From contig NZ_CP046908.1 in NCBI RefSeq assembly GCF_009789575.1, positions 3,625,001-3,689,000 on the forward strand: a DNA stretch of 64,000 bases, written 5' to 3'. The translations under genes and the position numbers were made by a program. The DNA comes from Stappia indica (GTDB taxonomy: Bacteria > Pseudomonadota > Alphaproteobacteria > Rhizobiales > Stappiaceae). Each line of letters opens with the position of its first letter. Within the stretch, counting starts at the first letter, position 1. The notes beneath the pieces are model-generated. The model saw only the letters and a program-made list of their open reading frames with translations. It was not told where the DNA came from and ran no database searches. Of the stretch, positions 53,455-62,214 are shown in pieces.

Positions 53455-54885
53455 ATGTCCCGTAGTCTCACTCCCGATATCTGCGTCATTGGCGCCGGCA
53501 GCGGCGGGCTCTCCGTCGCGGCGGCCGCTGCCGCCTTCGGCGTCGACACCGTGCTGATCGAAAAGGGAGAAATGGGCGGCGACTGCCTGAACTATGGCTG
53601 CGTGCCGTCCAAGGCGCTGATCGCCGCCGGCAAGGCAGCGCGCCACGCGCAGGAGGCGGAGCGCTTCGGCGTCACCGTGCCGCGCATCGATGTCGACTTC
53701 GCCGCGGTCAACGACCATGTCCGCAAGGTCATCGCCGCCATTGCCCCGCATGATTCGCAGGAGCGTTTCGAAGGGCTGGGCGTCACGGTGATCCGCGCGC
53801 CGGCGCGCTTCCGCGACCCCGCCACGGTGGTGGCTGGCGACACGGAGATCCGCGCCCGCCGCTTCGTCGTCGCCACCGGCTCCTCGCCTCTGGTGCCGCC
53901 GATCCCCGGCCTCGACACCGTGCCCTGGCACACCAACGAGACGATCTTCACCCTGCGCGAATGCCCGCAGCATCTCCTGGTGATCGGCGGCGGGCCGATC
54001 GGCCTGGAGCTGGCGCAGGCCCATCGCCGGCTCGGTGCCCGCGTCACCGTCGTCGAGGCGGCCCGCGCCATGCCGCGCGAGGATCCGGAACTGGCCGCCA
54101 TCGTGCTGCAGCGGCTGCGGGCCGAGGGGATCGAGCTGATCGAGGGCGCGAGCGTCACTGCCGTGTCCGGCACGCCCGGCGCCATCCGGCTGACCGTCGG
54201 AGAGGGCGACACGGCGCGCGAGATCGAAGGCACGCATCTGCTGCTGGCGGCCGGCCGCAGGGCTAATGTCGAGGGGCTTGGCCTGGAGGAGGCGGGCGTC
54301 GCCTTCGACCGGCGCGGCATCACCGTGGGGCCGGACCTGCGCAGCACCAACCGCCGGGTCTATGCCATCGGCGATGTCGCCGGCGGCCTGCAGTTCACCC
54401 ATGTCGCGGGCTACCACGCAGGTGTGGTCATCCGGGCGCTGCTGTTCCGCCTGCCGGCGAAGGAAAACCGCGAGATCATCCCACGCGTGACCTTCACCGA
54501 TCCGCAGATCGGCCATGTCGGCCTTGACCCGGACGAGGCACGGACCCGCTTCGGAACGGCGCGGGTGCGGGTGCTGGAGGCGGCCTTCGCCGGCAACGAC
54601 CGGGCGCAGGCGGAAGCGCGCACGGACGGGCTGGTGCGGCTGGTCGCCGGGCGCGGCGGGCGCATCCTCGGGGCGAGCGTCGTCGGGGCGCAGGCGGGCG
54701 AGATCACCAACCTCCTGTCGCTGGTCGTTGCCCGCAAGCTGAGCGTGCGCGATCTCGCCGGTTTCGTCTCTCCTTATCCTTCCCTATCGGAAGCGGTTCG
54801 CCGCGCGGCGATTTCCTATTATGCTGACAGTGCGCGCAACCCGTGGATTCGCCGCCTCATCCGCTTCCTCGCCCGGTTCGGCTGA
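53455..54885 (+). CDS. FAD-dependent disulfide oxidoreductase, MerA-like
   Basis: 476 aa class I pyridine nucleotide-disulfide oxidoreductase. FAD motif VIGAGSGGLSVAA, redox-active Cys pair in GGDCLNYGCVPSKAL, NAD(P) motif LVIGGGPIGLELAQA near residue 180 and a dimerisation domain. It lacks an N-terminal HMA domain and the C-terminal CysCys of mercuric reductase, and lacks the C-terminal HPT-E pair of lipoamide dehydrogenase; the substrate is therefore unknown. It is linked to the TVP38 and DUF547 genes. Confidence 0.9.
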   Translation: MSRSLTPDICVIGAGSGGLSVAAAAAAFGVDTVLIEKGEMGGDCLNYGCVPSKALIAAGKAARHAQEAERFGVTVPRIDVDFAAVNDHVRKVIAAIAPHDSQERFEGLGVTVIRAPARFRDPATVVAGDTEIRARRFVVATGSSPLVPPIPGLDTVPWHTNETIFTLRECPQHLLVIGGGPIGLELAQAHRRLGARVTVVEAARAMPREDPELAAIVLQRLRAEGIELIEGASVTAVSGTPGAIRLTVGEGDTAREIEGTHLLLAAGRRANVEGLGLEEAGVAFDRRGITVGPDLRSTNRRVYAIGDVAGGLQFTHVAGYHAGVVIRALLFRLPAKENREIIPRVTFTDPQIGHVGLDPDEARTRFGTARVRVLEAAFAGNDRAQAEARTDGLVRLVAGRGGRILGASVVGAQAGEITNLLSLVVARKLSVRDLAGFVSPYPSLSEAVRRAAISYYADSARNPWIRRLIRFLARFG

Positions 54886-54987
54886 GGCGGAGGGGCGGCC
54901 TGGCGGGCCTTGCGCCGACAAACGGGGCGAACCGTTTCGGCCCGTCCGGCAGGCAGGCCGGACGGCAGAGCAGCGACAGGGTGGCCT

Positions 54988-56586
54988 TTGAGCGCACCGC
55001 ATCACGACGAGACGTCCCGCCGGGGCGCAGCGACGCAGGCTGATGCCGCGCCGGCGGCGGGCCTGCGCGCGGCCCCGCATGGCGTTGAGGCCCCGCAAGG
55101 GGGGCGGCGCCGGCGCCGCCGCTGGGGCGGGTTGTCGGGCAAGCTGCTGATCCTGACCGTGCTCTTCGTGATGCTGAGCGAGGTACTGATCTTCGTGCCG
55201 TCCGTCGCCAATTTCCGCAATACCTGGCTCACCGACAAGCTGACCATCGCCGGCGTTGCCGCCAGCGTGCTGGTGGAGACCGACATGGTCTCCCCGGCGG
55301 TGCAGGCCGAGCTGCTGCGCGCCACCGGCGCGCTGGCCGTCGCCCTCGACGAGGGCGAGCGCCGCCGGCTCATCGCCATGGTCGAGACGCCCGGCGAGGT
55401 CGACCGCACGGTCGACATGGGCAAGGCCGATGCGATGACATCGGTGCTGGAGAGCTTCGCCATCCTGCTGTCTTCGGGCGATGGGCAGATGCGCGTGATC
55501 GGCCCCACCCAGATGGGCATCGGCGGGCGGGTCGACATCGTCATGCCGGAAGCCAAGCTGCGCAACGCGATGCTGGCCTTTTCCGTGCGTATCCTGGCGC
55601 TGTCGCTGGTGATTTCGGCGATCACCGCGGCGCTGGTCTACCTGTCGCTGCGCTGGCTCCTGGTGCGGCCGATGCAGCGGCTGACGCGCTCCATGGCCCG
55701 CTTCCAGGCCTCGCCCGAGGACACCGGCCTGATCATCGAGCCCTCGCGCCGCGACGACGAGGTGGGCGATGCCGAGCACAGCCTGGCCGCCATGCAGGCG
55801 ACGCTGACGGAGACGCTGCAGAGCCGGCGCCAGCTTGCCGATCTCGGCCTTGCCGTCTCCAAGATCAACCACGACCTGCGCAACTTGCTTGCCTCCGCGC
55901 AGCTGTTTTCCGAGCGCCTGGAGCAGGTCGCCGACCCGACCGTGCAGCGGCTGGCGCCGAAGATCCTGGCGACGCTGGACCGTGCCGTCGGCTACACCAG
56001 CTCGGTGCTGGCCTATGGCAGCGCCCGCGAGGCGCCGCTGCGCCGGCGGCTGGTGCGGCTCGACCTCCTGGTGCGCGATGTCGGCGAGGTGCTGGGTCTT
56101 TCGGCGGACGGGGCGGTTGCCTTCGAGAACCGGGTGGAGGAGGGGGCCGAGGTCGAGGCCGATCCCGAGCAGCTGTTCCGTGTCTTGATGAACCTGTGCC
56201 GCAACGCGGTCCAGGCGCTGGAGCAGTCGGGCTCGGACATGCTGGTGCGCCGGGTGATCGTCGAAGCCGAATGCCGCGCCGGGCAGGTCGTGGTCAGGGT
56301 GCGCGACACGGGGCCCGGCGTGCCGCCGGCCCTGCGCGAGAAGCTTTTCCGCCCGTTCCAGTCTGCCGCCCGGCGCGGCGGCACCGGCCTGGGGCTGGCG
56401 ATCGCGGCCGAGCTGGTGCGCGCCCATGGCGGCGAGATCAGCCTGGTGGAGCGGGCGGGGCCGGGCGCCGAGTTCGAGATCCGCCTGCCGCGGGTGACGC
56501 CGGACGATCCTCGCGAGGAGCCGGGCAAGGACCGCGAATTGGCGGAAACCGGGCCGATTTCCGCTTCGCTCGACCGCAGCGGCTGA
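54988..56586 (+). CDS. Sensor histidine kinase, orphan
   Basis: About 532 aa. A low-complexity Arg/Ala-rich lead (GGRRRRRRWGG) precedes a membrane helix, a periplasmic sensor region (~75-190), a second helix, a HAMP domain (LVRPMQRLTRSMARF), a HisKA-like helix with the phospho-acceptor His in KINHDLRNLLASAQ, and a HATPase with N box NLCRNAVQALEQS, G1 DTGPGVP and G2 GGTGLGLAIAAEL. No response regulator is adjacent. The start is doubtful: TTG at 54988 is favoured (ACAGGG upstream); TTG at 54910 is an alternative. Confidence 0.85.
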   Translation: MSAPHHDETSRRGAATQADAAPAAGLRAAPHGVEAPQGGRRRRRRWGGLSGKLLILTVLFVMLSEVLIFVPSVANFRNTWLTDKLTIAGVAASVLVETDMVSPAVQAELLRATGALAVALDEGERRRLIAMVETPGEVDRTVDMGKADAMTSVLESFAILLSSGDGQMRVIGPTQMGIGGRVDIVMPEAKLRNAMLAFSVRILALSLVISAITAALVYLSLRWLLVRPMQRLTRSMARFQASPEDTGLIIEPSRRDDEVGDAEHSLAAMQATLTETLQSRRQLADLGLAVSKINHDLRNLLASAQLFSERLEQVADPTVQRLAPKILATLDRAVGYTSSVLAYGSAREAPLRRRLVRLDLLVRDVGEVLGLSADGAVAFENRVEEGAEVEADPEQLFRVLMNLCRNAVQALEQSGSDMLVRRVIVEAECRAGQVVVRVRDTGPGVPPALREKLFRPFQSAARRGGTGLGLAIAAELVRAHGGEISLVERAGPGAEFEIRLPRVTPDDPREEPGKDRELAETGPISASLDRSG

Positions 56587-56616
56587 GCCTGTCCCGGCAG
56601 CTTATCAACAGGCTGT

Positions 56617-56656
56617 GGGGGCGCGCAAAAAAGTCGGAGAAAAAACGCGCGCCCTC
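56617..56656 (+). other. Hairpin with A-rich loop after the kinase
   Basis: GGGCGCGC (56619-56626) and GCGCGCCC (56647-56654) flank a 20-base A-rich loop, 32 bases after the histidine kinase stop. There is no U-tract, so termination is uncertain. Confidence 0.4.
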
Positions 56657-56775
56657 GCTTGCAATCCTCAAAAGACCAGAGTAGAGATTGCGCCCTGTCC
56701 GGAGGCGATGCCACGGACGGACCGCCTCGCCTCGTGTCTGACAGTTGTGTCTGGTACGGCGGCATGATGGCCTAA

Positions 56776-56852
56776 GCACCGGTAGCTCAGCTGGATAGAG
56801 CACCAGACTACGAATCTGGGGGTCGGGAGTTCGAATCTTCCCCGGTGCGCCA
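56776..56852 (+). tRNA. tRNA-Arg (anticodon ACG)
   Basis: Complete cloverleaf of 77 bases with encoded CCA: acceptor GCACCGG/CCGGTGC, anticodon stem CCAGA/TCTGG with loop CTACGAA (anticodon ACG, wobble A probably modified to inosine to read CGU/CGC/CGA), T-arm GGGAG-TTCGAAT-CTTCC. tRNA genes are common integrase targets, and the DNA beyond this one looks accessory. Confidence 0.97.
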
Positions 56853-56859
56853 TTTCCCT

Positions 56860-57234
56860 CTACATCGATGAACGCCGACCGCCGCCGACAGACTGTCGCA
56901 TCTTCGAATGCACGTCGCTCTTGAAGATGCCCGCGGTCTGTTCTCCAGACGGGCAATCGCCTGGTCGGCCAGCCGCTCGCCTCAACAGGGGCCTGCCGGA
57001 ACTTCGAGGTGCGAGGAACTGCGTCTTGCCGGCCGCGAGGCCCATAGCGAACGCGCCAAAAGCCAAAGGCCCCTGAAACAGCAGAAGAAAACCCAGCGTC
57101 GCGGGCCATTCGTTCAGCCGTGCGAGAGTTGCCTCCATGAAACTGCCGCCGAGATCGGGATCGTGGATGGGGGCGGGCAGTCCGGCCGGCACCAGGGCAA
57201 GCCCCAGAAGACAGAGCACCGCCAAGGGTATCAT
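56860..57234 (-). CDS. Hypothetical membrane protein or gene remnant
   Basis: A 124-aa frame starting MIPLAVLCLLGLALVP with two hydrophobic segments (near residues 2-18 and 40-65, the second LGFLLLFQGPLAFGAFAMGL). GC-rich third positions support past or present coding in the first 75 codons, but the C-terminal part (RSSGRPLLRRAAGRP and beyond) is low-complexity and looks frameshifted. I do not recognise it. It may be a fragment left next to the tRNA. Confidence 0.3.
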   Translation of the reverse strand: MIPLAVLCLLGLALVPAGLPAPIHDPDLGGSFMEATLARLNEWPATLGFLLLFQGPLAFGAFAMGLAAGKTQFLAPRSSGRPLLRRAAGRPGDCPSGEQTAGIFKSDVHSKMRQSVGGGRRSSM

Positions 57235-57394
57235 GGCACAGGCCAGGCGCTCTTGCGCCGGTTCGGGCTCAGACCGACGACCAGCCCCAGTCGTCGGCGC
57301 TGATTTTGGAAGCCGCGTAGGGATTGGGCCGGCCAAGTTGATGTCTTTGTCCGCCGCAGTTCTGCAAAAGGTTCGTCCTCGGCGAGACAGGAAA

Positions 57395-57409
57395 TTAAGG
57401 GTTAATTAA
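57395..57409 (+). promoter_or_regulatory. Perfect CtrA-type site upstream of autotransporter
   Basis: TTAA (57395-57398), seven bases, TTAA (57406-57409): an exact match to the TTAA-N7-TTAA core, 48 bases before the autotransporter ATG. It sits in AT-rich promoter-like DNA. No full -10/-35 pair was recognised. Confidence 0.55.
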
Positions 57410-57457
57410 GCATCATTTTCGCAACATCGGGCGTTCTTGTTAATTTTCAGCCTGGTA

Positions 57458-60430
57458 ATGATGAAAAAAACCTGTTTCCTCAAACGTATGCGGCCCTCCC
57501 GCCAGTGCCTGCTCACATCGATCGCGCCGCTCGCCGTGGCGCTGGCGACGCTCTCGCCGGCATCGGCACAAGTGTGGATCGGCGGAGACAGCACTCCATC
57601 GGACCCTGCGCTCATCGATGGCAGCGTCGATCTGGATATCGGTTTCAACTCTCTCGGCACCCTGACCATCCTCAATGGCAGCGTATTGACGAACAATACG
57701 GGTTATGTGGGCGGCGATGTGGGGGGCATCGGCGTCGTCATGGTTTCTGGCCAAGCTTCGCGATGGGAGAATCTGGGCGATCTCGTCATCGGGCAATATG
57801 GCGATGGAGCGCTCGATATTCTTGCCGGCGGGCTCGTCACAGGCGAGAACGGATATATCGGCGCCCGCCCGGGCGGTGTCGGCGAGGTGACGGTTTCGGG
57901 CGCGGATGGCTCGGGCAATGCGTCCACCTGGTCCCTTCGGCAGGGGCTGGACATCGGACTGGAGGGGGCGGGTACGCTGAACGTCACCCAGGGGGGCCAT
58001 GTCGCCACCGATGGGCGGGTCGGCGTCGGCTCCTGGGGGCAAGGCACGATTGAGCTTTCCGACGGCGCTACAATGTCGAGCTATGATGCCATCATTGGTA
58101 TCACCGGCCGCGGAGAGGCGAGCCTGACATCGGGCGCATCCTGGACCGTGGCGGACCAGTTTACGGTGGGGCTGTTCGCCCAAGGCGATCTGCGCATCGA
58201 AGACGGTGCCAGCCTGACCAGCAGACAGGGCTATGTGGGCGCCAATGCGGGTGGCGACGGGAATGTCACCGTGACCGGGGGCGCAAGCTGGGAAATAACC
58301 AGATTCAATCTTAGCCTGGGCAATTACGGAACAGGCGCGATGACCATCGAAGATGGCGGGCGGGTTTATGCGAATGGCGGCGTCCATCTCGGCATATCGG
58401 ACGCGGCAGCCAGCGGCACGTTGACCGTGCTGGGTACGCCGGGTTCCCGCGGAGTTCTGGAGACCAGCGGTTTCCGGGGCGGCAGCGGTGTCGCAAATGT
58501 CACCCTGGACGGCGGTGTCATTCGGGCCATTCGCGACAATACGAATTTCTTCAGCAATTACGGCACTCAGCAGGTTGCTCTCGGCGTCGGCGGCGGCATC
58601 ATCGATACAGACGGCTACGATATCGGCATCGCCCCCGTCATGGCCGGGGCGGGCGGCCTGACCAAGGAAGGCCTGGGCACGCTCACCCTGACCGGCGCCA
58701 ACACTTACGGCGGCGGCACGACGATCGCGGCCGGCGTCTTGCAGTTGGGCAATGGCGGCACGAGTGGCAGCATCCTGGGCAATGTCGCCAATAGCGGCGT
58801 CCTGGCTTTCAATCGCTCGGACGCGGTGATCTTCGGCGGGACGGTCGGCGGGACGGGTGGCGTTTGGCAGGTCGGCACCGGGCAGACCACGCTCGGCGCC
58901 GATAGTTCAGCCCTGTCGGGCGTCTCCAGGGTCTATGACGGCATTCTTTCGGTCGATGGCACGCTTGGCGGATCGTTTGAGGCCATAGGCGGACGATTGC
59001 AGGGCATCGGCCAGGTGGGGGCGACGACGAATTTTGCAGGCGGTACCATCGCTCCAGGCAATTCGATCGGTACACTGACCGTGGCCGGCAATTATCTCGG
59101 CAATGGGGGAACGCTGGAAATCGAAACAGTGCTGGGCGACGACACTTCGGCCACGGACCTGCTGGTGGTGACCGGCGATACGGCCGGCAGCACCAATGTT
59201 CGTGTCGTCAATCTCGGCGGCGTCGGCGCGCAGACTACCGAAGGCATCAGGATCGTCGATGTCGGCGGTGTGTCGGGCGGCGATTTCACGCTCCTGGGAC
59301 ACTACACCTTCGAGGGAGCGCCCGCCGTGGTCGCCGGCGCCTATGCCTATCGTCTCCAACAGGGGGCCACCAGCACGCCCGCCGATGGCGACTGGTATCT
59401 CCGGTCGGCCTTGATCAATGGGACTAATCCAACCGGGCCGCTTTTTCAGGCCGGCGCGCCGCTCTACGAGGCCTATGCAACAATCCTGCAGAGTTTCAAT
59501 GAGCTCGAAACTTTGCAGCAGCGTGTCGGCAATCGCACCTGGACGGCCGGCGCGGCCGAAACGGGCACCGTGCCCGAAGCAGCCGGCGCCGACAGCGGCG
59601 TCTGGGGCCGCGTGGTCGGCCGCCACGCCAGTCTCGATTCCCGGTTCTCCACGACCGGCACGGATTTCGATGTCGACATCTGGCAATTGCAGGCCGGGGT
59701 CGACCTGCCGCTGTTTTCGGGCGAGCAAGGTAGTCTTGTCGGCGGACTTTCAGCGCGATACGGCACCATTGCGGGCGACGTCACCTCGATGTTCGGCAAC
59801 GGTTCGATCAGCAGCGCTGGCTATGGTCTGGGAGGATCTCTGACCTGGTATGGTTCCGGCGGCTTCTACCTCGATGCCCAGGCGAACGCGACCTGGTATG
59901 ACAGCGACATCTCGTCCTCGACTGCTGCGATCAGCCTGATATCGGGCAATAGCGGCTTTGGGTATGCCCTCGGGATCGAGGCCGGCCAGCGGATCGCGCT
60001 GGCTCCGAACTGGTCGGTCACGCCGCAGGCGCAGATAACCTATTCCGATGTCAGCTATGATGACTTTACCGACGCCTATGGCGCCGCCGTTTCGCTGGCC
60101 GAAGGCAATGATCTCACGATCCGGCTGGGCCTTTCGGCCGATTATCGGGATAGCTGGACCGATGCGACCGGCGAGACCAGCCGTATCCACGCCTATGGCA
60201 TTGCCGATCTCTACCACGACGCCATGCCCGACAGCAGGACCGAGGTTGCCGGGGTGGAACTCGTCAACACCCAGGACAATCTCTGGGGCGGCCTCGGGAT
60301 CGGCGGCACCTATGCCTGGGGCGACGATAAATATGCCGTCCATGGCCAGGTCGGCGTCAATACAAGCCTCATCGATTTCGGCAACAGCTTCGGCCTTACC
60401 GGCACGGTCGGGCTCACCGTAAGGTTTTAA
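57458..60430 (+). CDS. Autotransporter outer-membrane protein (type Va)
   Basis: 990 aa. Signal peptide 1-37 (LLTSIAPLAVALATLSPASA, cut before Gln38); about four T5SS/PEP-CTERM-type repeats in the N-terminal passenger; an autotransporter-associated beta-strand repeat near 397-450 (GAGGLTKEGLGTLTLTGANT); a pertactin-like region (GGTLEIETVLGDDTSATDLL); and a C-terminal beta-barrel from about 715 to the terminal Phe (VGLTVRF). Codon use is less GC-biased than in the chromosome backbone, a sign of transfer. The ATG at 57458 is chosen as it gives a good signal peptide; TTG 57437 is less likely. The role is probably adhesion or biofilm. Confidence 0.94.
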   Translation: MMKKTCFLKRMRPSRQCLLTSIAPLAVALATLSPASAQVWIGGDSTPSDPALIDGSVDLDIGFNSLGTLTILNGSVLTNNTGYVGGDVGGIGVVMVSGQASRWENLGDLVIGQYGDGALDILAGGLVTGENGYIGARPGGVGEVTVSGADGSGNASTWSLRQGLDIGLEGAGTLNVTQGGHVATDGRVGVGSWGQGTIELSDGATMSSYDAIIGITGRGEASLTSGASWTVADQFTVGLFAQGDLRIEDGASLTSRQGYVGANAGGDGNVTVTGGASWEITRFNLSLGNYGTGAMTIEDGGRVYANGGVHLGISDAAASGTLTVLGTPGSRGVLETSGFRGGSGVANVTLDGGVIRAIRDNTNFFSNYGTQQVALGVGGGIIDTDGYDIGIAPVMAGAGGLTKEGLGTLTLTGANTYGGGTTIAAGVLQLGNGGTSGSILGNVANSGVLAFNRSDAVIFGGTVGGTGGVWQVGTGQTTLGADSSALSGVSRVYDGILSVDGTLGGSFEAIGGRLQGIGQVGATTNFAGGTIAPGNSIGTLTVAGNYLGNGGTLEIETVLGDDTSATDLLVVTGDTAGSTNVRVVNLGGVGAQTTEGIRIVDVGGVSGGDFTLLGHYTFEGAPAVVAGAYAYRLQQGATSTPADGDWYLRSALINGTNPTGPLFQAGAPLYEAYATILQSFNELETLQQRVGNRTWTAGAAETGTVPEAAGADSGVWGRVVGRHASLDSRFSTTGTDFDVDIWQLQAGVDLPLFSGEQGSLVGGLSARYGTIAGDVTSMFGNGSISSAGYGLGGSLTWYGSGGFYLDAQANATWYDSDISSSTAAISLISGNSGFGYALGIEAGQRIALAPNWSVTPQAQITYSDVSYDDFTDAYGAAVSLAEGNDLTIRLGLSADYRDSWTDATGETSRIHAYGIADLYHDAMPDSRTEVAGVELVNTQDNLWGGLGIGGTYAWGDDKYAVHGQVGVNTSLIDFGNSFGLTGTVGLTVRF
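57782..58400 (+). repeat. Passenger tandem repeats in the autotransporter
   Basis: At the protein level, units beginning LVIG, LDIG, FTVG and LSLG recur about every 50-70 residues between residues 109 and ~315, each with the pattern L-x-I-x-x-G-x-x-x-x followed by GYVG or similar and V-x-V-S/T-G-x-x-S-W. They are divergent, so not exact DNA repeats. They would stack as a beta-helix. Confidence 0.65.
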
Positions 60431-61487
60431 GGCGGTCCGGGCGCGGCAGCCGGATCTCGACGGCAAGGCCGGGCTTGCGGGAGGAAAGGACCAGCGCGCT
60501 GCCGCCATGGGCCTGCGCGATCGCCTTGACGATGGGCAGGCCCAGTCCGGAGCCGCCGCCGCTGCGCCCTCGCGACTCGTCCGCGCGCCAGAACCGCTCG
60601 AAGGCGCGGGCGCGGCCTTCGTCGGGGAGCCCGGGACCGGTGTCGGTGCACCGGAAGAAGACGTGCTCCCCGGCCACGCCGGTCTCGACATGCACCGTGG
60701 TTTGCGGCGCGTAGCGGCAGCAATTTTCGAGAAGCGCGACGAAGGCCTGCCGCACCCGCGAGCGGTCGGCGCTGGTGACGGCGCTATTGAGCGCCAGGGT
60801 CGTGGTGATCCCCGCCTTGCCGAGTTGATCCTCGAGCGAGGTCAGCGCCGCCTCGGCCTCCGCCGCCAGGTCGAGCCGCGAGTATTGCAGATCGAGCTGC
60901 CCCGCATTGCTCAGCGCCAGCGTGCGCAATTCCTCCACGATCGCCGACAGATCGTCCACATGATCGATGAGCCGGCCATAGAGCTCGGCGCTGGGGGTGA
61001 AGGCGCCGTCCAGCAGGCCCTGCAGCCGCCCGCGCAAAATGGTCAGGGGGGTGCGCAGTTCATGCGCGATGGCCGAGTTCGAGTATTGCAACTCGGCCTC
61101 GGCGCGCTGCAGCCGCTCTGCCATCAGGTTGAAGTCGGCGACCAGATCGCTGGCCTCGCCGAAATTGCCGCGGCGCAAGGCAGCGCGCGCCGAAAAATCC
61201 CCTTCCGCGACCCGCCGGGCAGCCCCGGCAACCGATTTCAACGGATCCACGATCCGCCGCGCAAGGACCCAGCCGAGCAACGAGGCGGTCGCGATGCCTA
61301 TGCCCAGGAGGAGCCCCAGCGTCACGACGTCGCCGGTGCGCAGGAAGTCGTCCTCGGTGAACTCCGGATAGAGCCATTCGTAGATGAAGAAGAAATACGC
61401 GATCAATCCGAAGTAGACGACGGCGAAGGCAAGCAGGGTCAGCGCGATCATCGCCCGGACGATCTGGGAATTCAGGTTTCTAGCCAT
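60414..61487 (-). CDS. Sensor histidine kinase, BaeS/AdeS-like
   Basis: 357 aa. Two membrane helices (about 9-30 and 50-70) with a short periplasmic loop, HAMP (RRIVDPLKSVAGAARRVAEG), H box AIAHELRTPLTIL near residue 140, N box ENCCRYAPQTTV, and G boxes DTGPGLP and GSGLGLPIV. Its start overlaps the response regulator by 8 bases, and its 3' end overlaps the autotransporter by 17 bases. It likely senses envelope stress or toxic compounds and controls the upstream RND pump. Confidence 0.93.
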   Translation of the reverse strand: MARNLNSQIVRAMIALTLLAFAVVYFGLIAYFFFIYEWLYPEFTEDDFLRTGDVVTLGLLLGIGIATASLLGWVLARRIVDPLKSVAGAARRVAEGDFSARAALRRGNFGEASDLVADFNLMAERLQRAEAELQYSNSAIAHELRTPLTILRGRLQGLLDGAFTPSAELYGRLIDHVDDLSAIVEELRTLALSNAGQLDLQYSRLDLAAEAEAALTSLEDQLGKAGITTTLALNSAVTSADRSRVRQAFVALLENCCRYAPQTTVHVETGVAGEHVFFRCTDTGPGLPDEGRARAFERFWRADESRGRSGGGSGLGLPIVKAIAQAHGGSALVLSSRKPGLAVEIRLPRPDRLKTLR

Positions 61488-62175
61488 GGACGTCGTCCAG
61501 CCGGTAGCCGACGCCGCGGACGCCGGTGAGCAATCCGTCGGCCCCGACGCCCGCCAACTTGCGACGCAGATTGCTGACATGGCTGTCCACCGTCCGGTCG
61601 AGGGCCTCGCTTTCCGGCAGGCAGGCATCGACCAGTTCCGAGCGCTCGAACACCTTGCCCGGGCTCGCGGCCATATGGGCCAGGATGCGGAACTCGGTCC
61701 GCGTAAGGTCGAGCGTCACCGGGCCTGCCGCGCTGTCGACCGCCACCCTGTAGGCCTGCGGATCTATGGTCAGGGCCCCGACGCGCAGCATCTGCCCGCT
61801 GCCGCGCCCCATGGTCCGCCGCAGGACGGCCTTGACGCGGGCGACGATCTCGAGCGGGTTGAACGGCTTGACGACATAGTCGTCGGCACCGATGCGCAGC
61901 GCCTGCAACTTGTCGAGATCCTCCGCCAGCGCGGTGACCATGATGACCGGCGTTTCGCCGCGCCGGCGGATCGCCGCCAGAACATCATAGCCGTCCTGCC
62001 CCGGCAGCTTGATGTCCAGCACCACCAGATCGGGCCGCAAGCGCAGGTGATGCGCCAGCCCGACGGTCCCGTCACCTGCGGTGATGGTCCGGAAGCCCTC
62101 GCGCGACAAGTAGGTTCCGATGATCTCGGCAATCTCGGGCTCGTCTTCGATGATAAGGATCAGAGCATTGTTCAT
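61480..62175 (-). CDS. OmpR/PhoB-family response regulator
   Basis: 231 aa. Receiver domain with acidic pocket in IIEDEPEI, phospho-acceptor Asp in VVLDIKLPGQDGYD and Lys in VVKPFNPLE; C-terminal winged helix with LTRTEFRILAHMA, DRTVDSHVSNLRRKL and TGVRGVGYRL. It most resembles BaeR/AdeR-type pump regulators. It lies 39 bases after the RND gene and overlaps the kinase gene, so the trio is one operon. Confidence 0.95.
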   Translation of the reverse strand: MNNALILIIEDEPEIAEIIGTYLSREGFRTITAGDGTVGLAHHLRLRPDLVVLDIKLPGQDGYDVLAAIRRRGETPVIMVTALAEDLDKLQALRIGADDYVVKPFNPLEIVARVKAVLRRTMGRGSGQMLRVGALTIDPQAYRVAVDSAAGPVTLDLTRTEFRILAHMAASPGKVFERSELVDACLPESEALDRTVDSHVSNLRRKLAGVGADGLLTGVRGVGYRLDDVHG

Positions 62176-62214
62176 GGTCGTGTCTTCAGTCTTCGACGTG
62201 TCGTCTGCGAATGT

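Larger units (their letters stand above)
56853..57457. other. Gap between tRNA-Arg and the autotransporter
   Basis: This 605-base stretch holds at most one doubtful minus-strand frame (56860-57234) and a perfect TTAA-N7-TTAA site at 57395. Composition becomes AT-rich in the last 100 bases. No integrase, IS or copy of the tRNA 3' end was found here. Confidence 0.6.

Noticed and set aside
56602-56610. DnaA-box-like TTATCAACA
   Set aside because: A single near-match without further boxes, AT-rich unwinding element or dnaA/gidA context; no origin is supported.
56668-56853. 61-aa minus-strand frame over the tRNA
   Set aside because: It is the reverse complement of tRNA-Arg; this peptide (GRFELPTPRFVVWCSIQLSY) is a well-known false protein derived from antisense tRNA.
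57440-58387. 315-aa open frame on the minus strand
   Set aside because: Antisense to the autotransporter passenger; the repeat-rich plus frame with signal peptide is clearly the gene.
57782-58400. Repeats considered as CRISPR or minisatellite
   Set aside because: The units are divergent at DNA level and lie inside an open frame as protein repeats.
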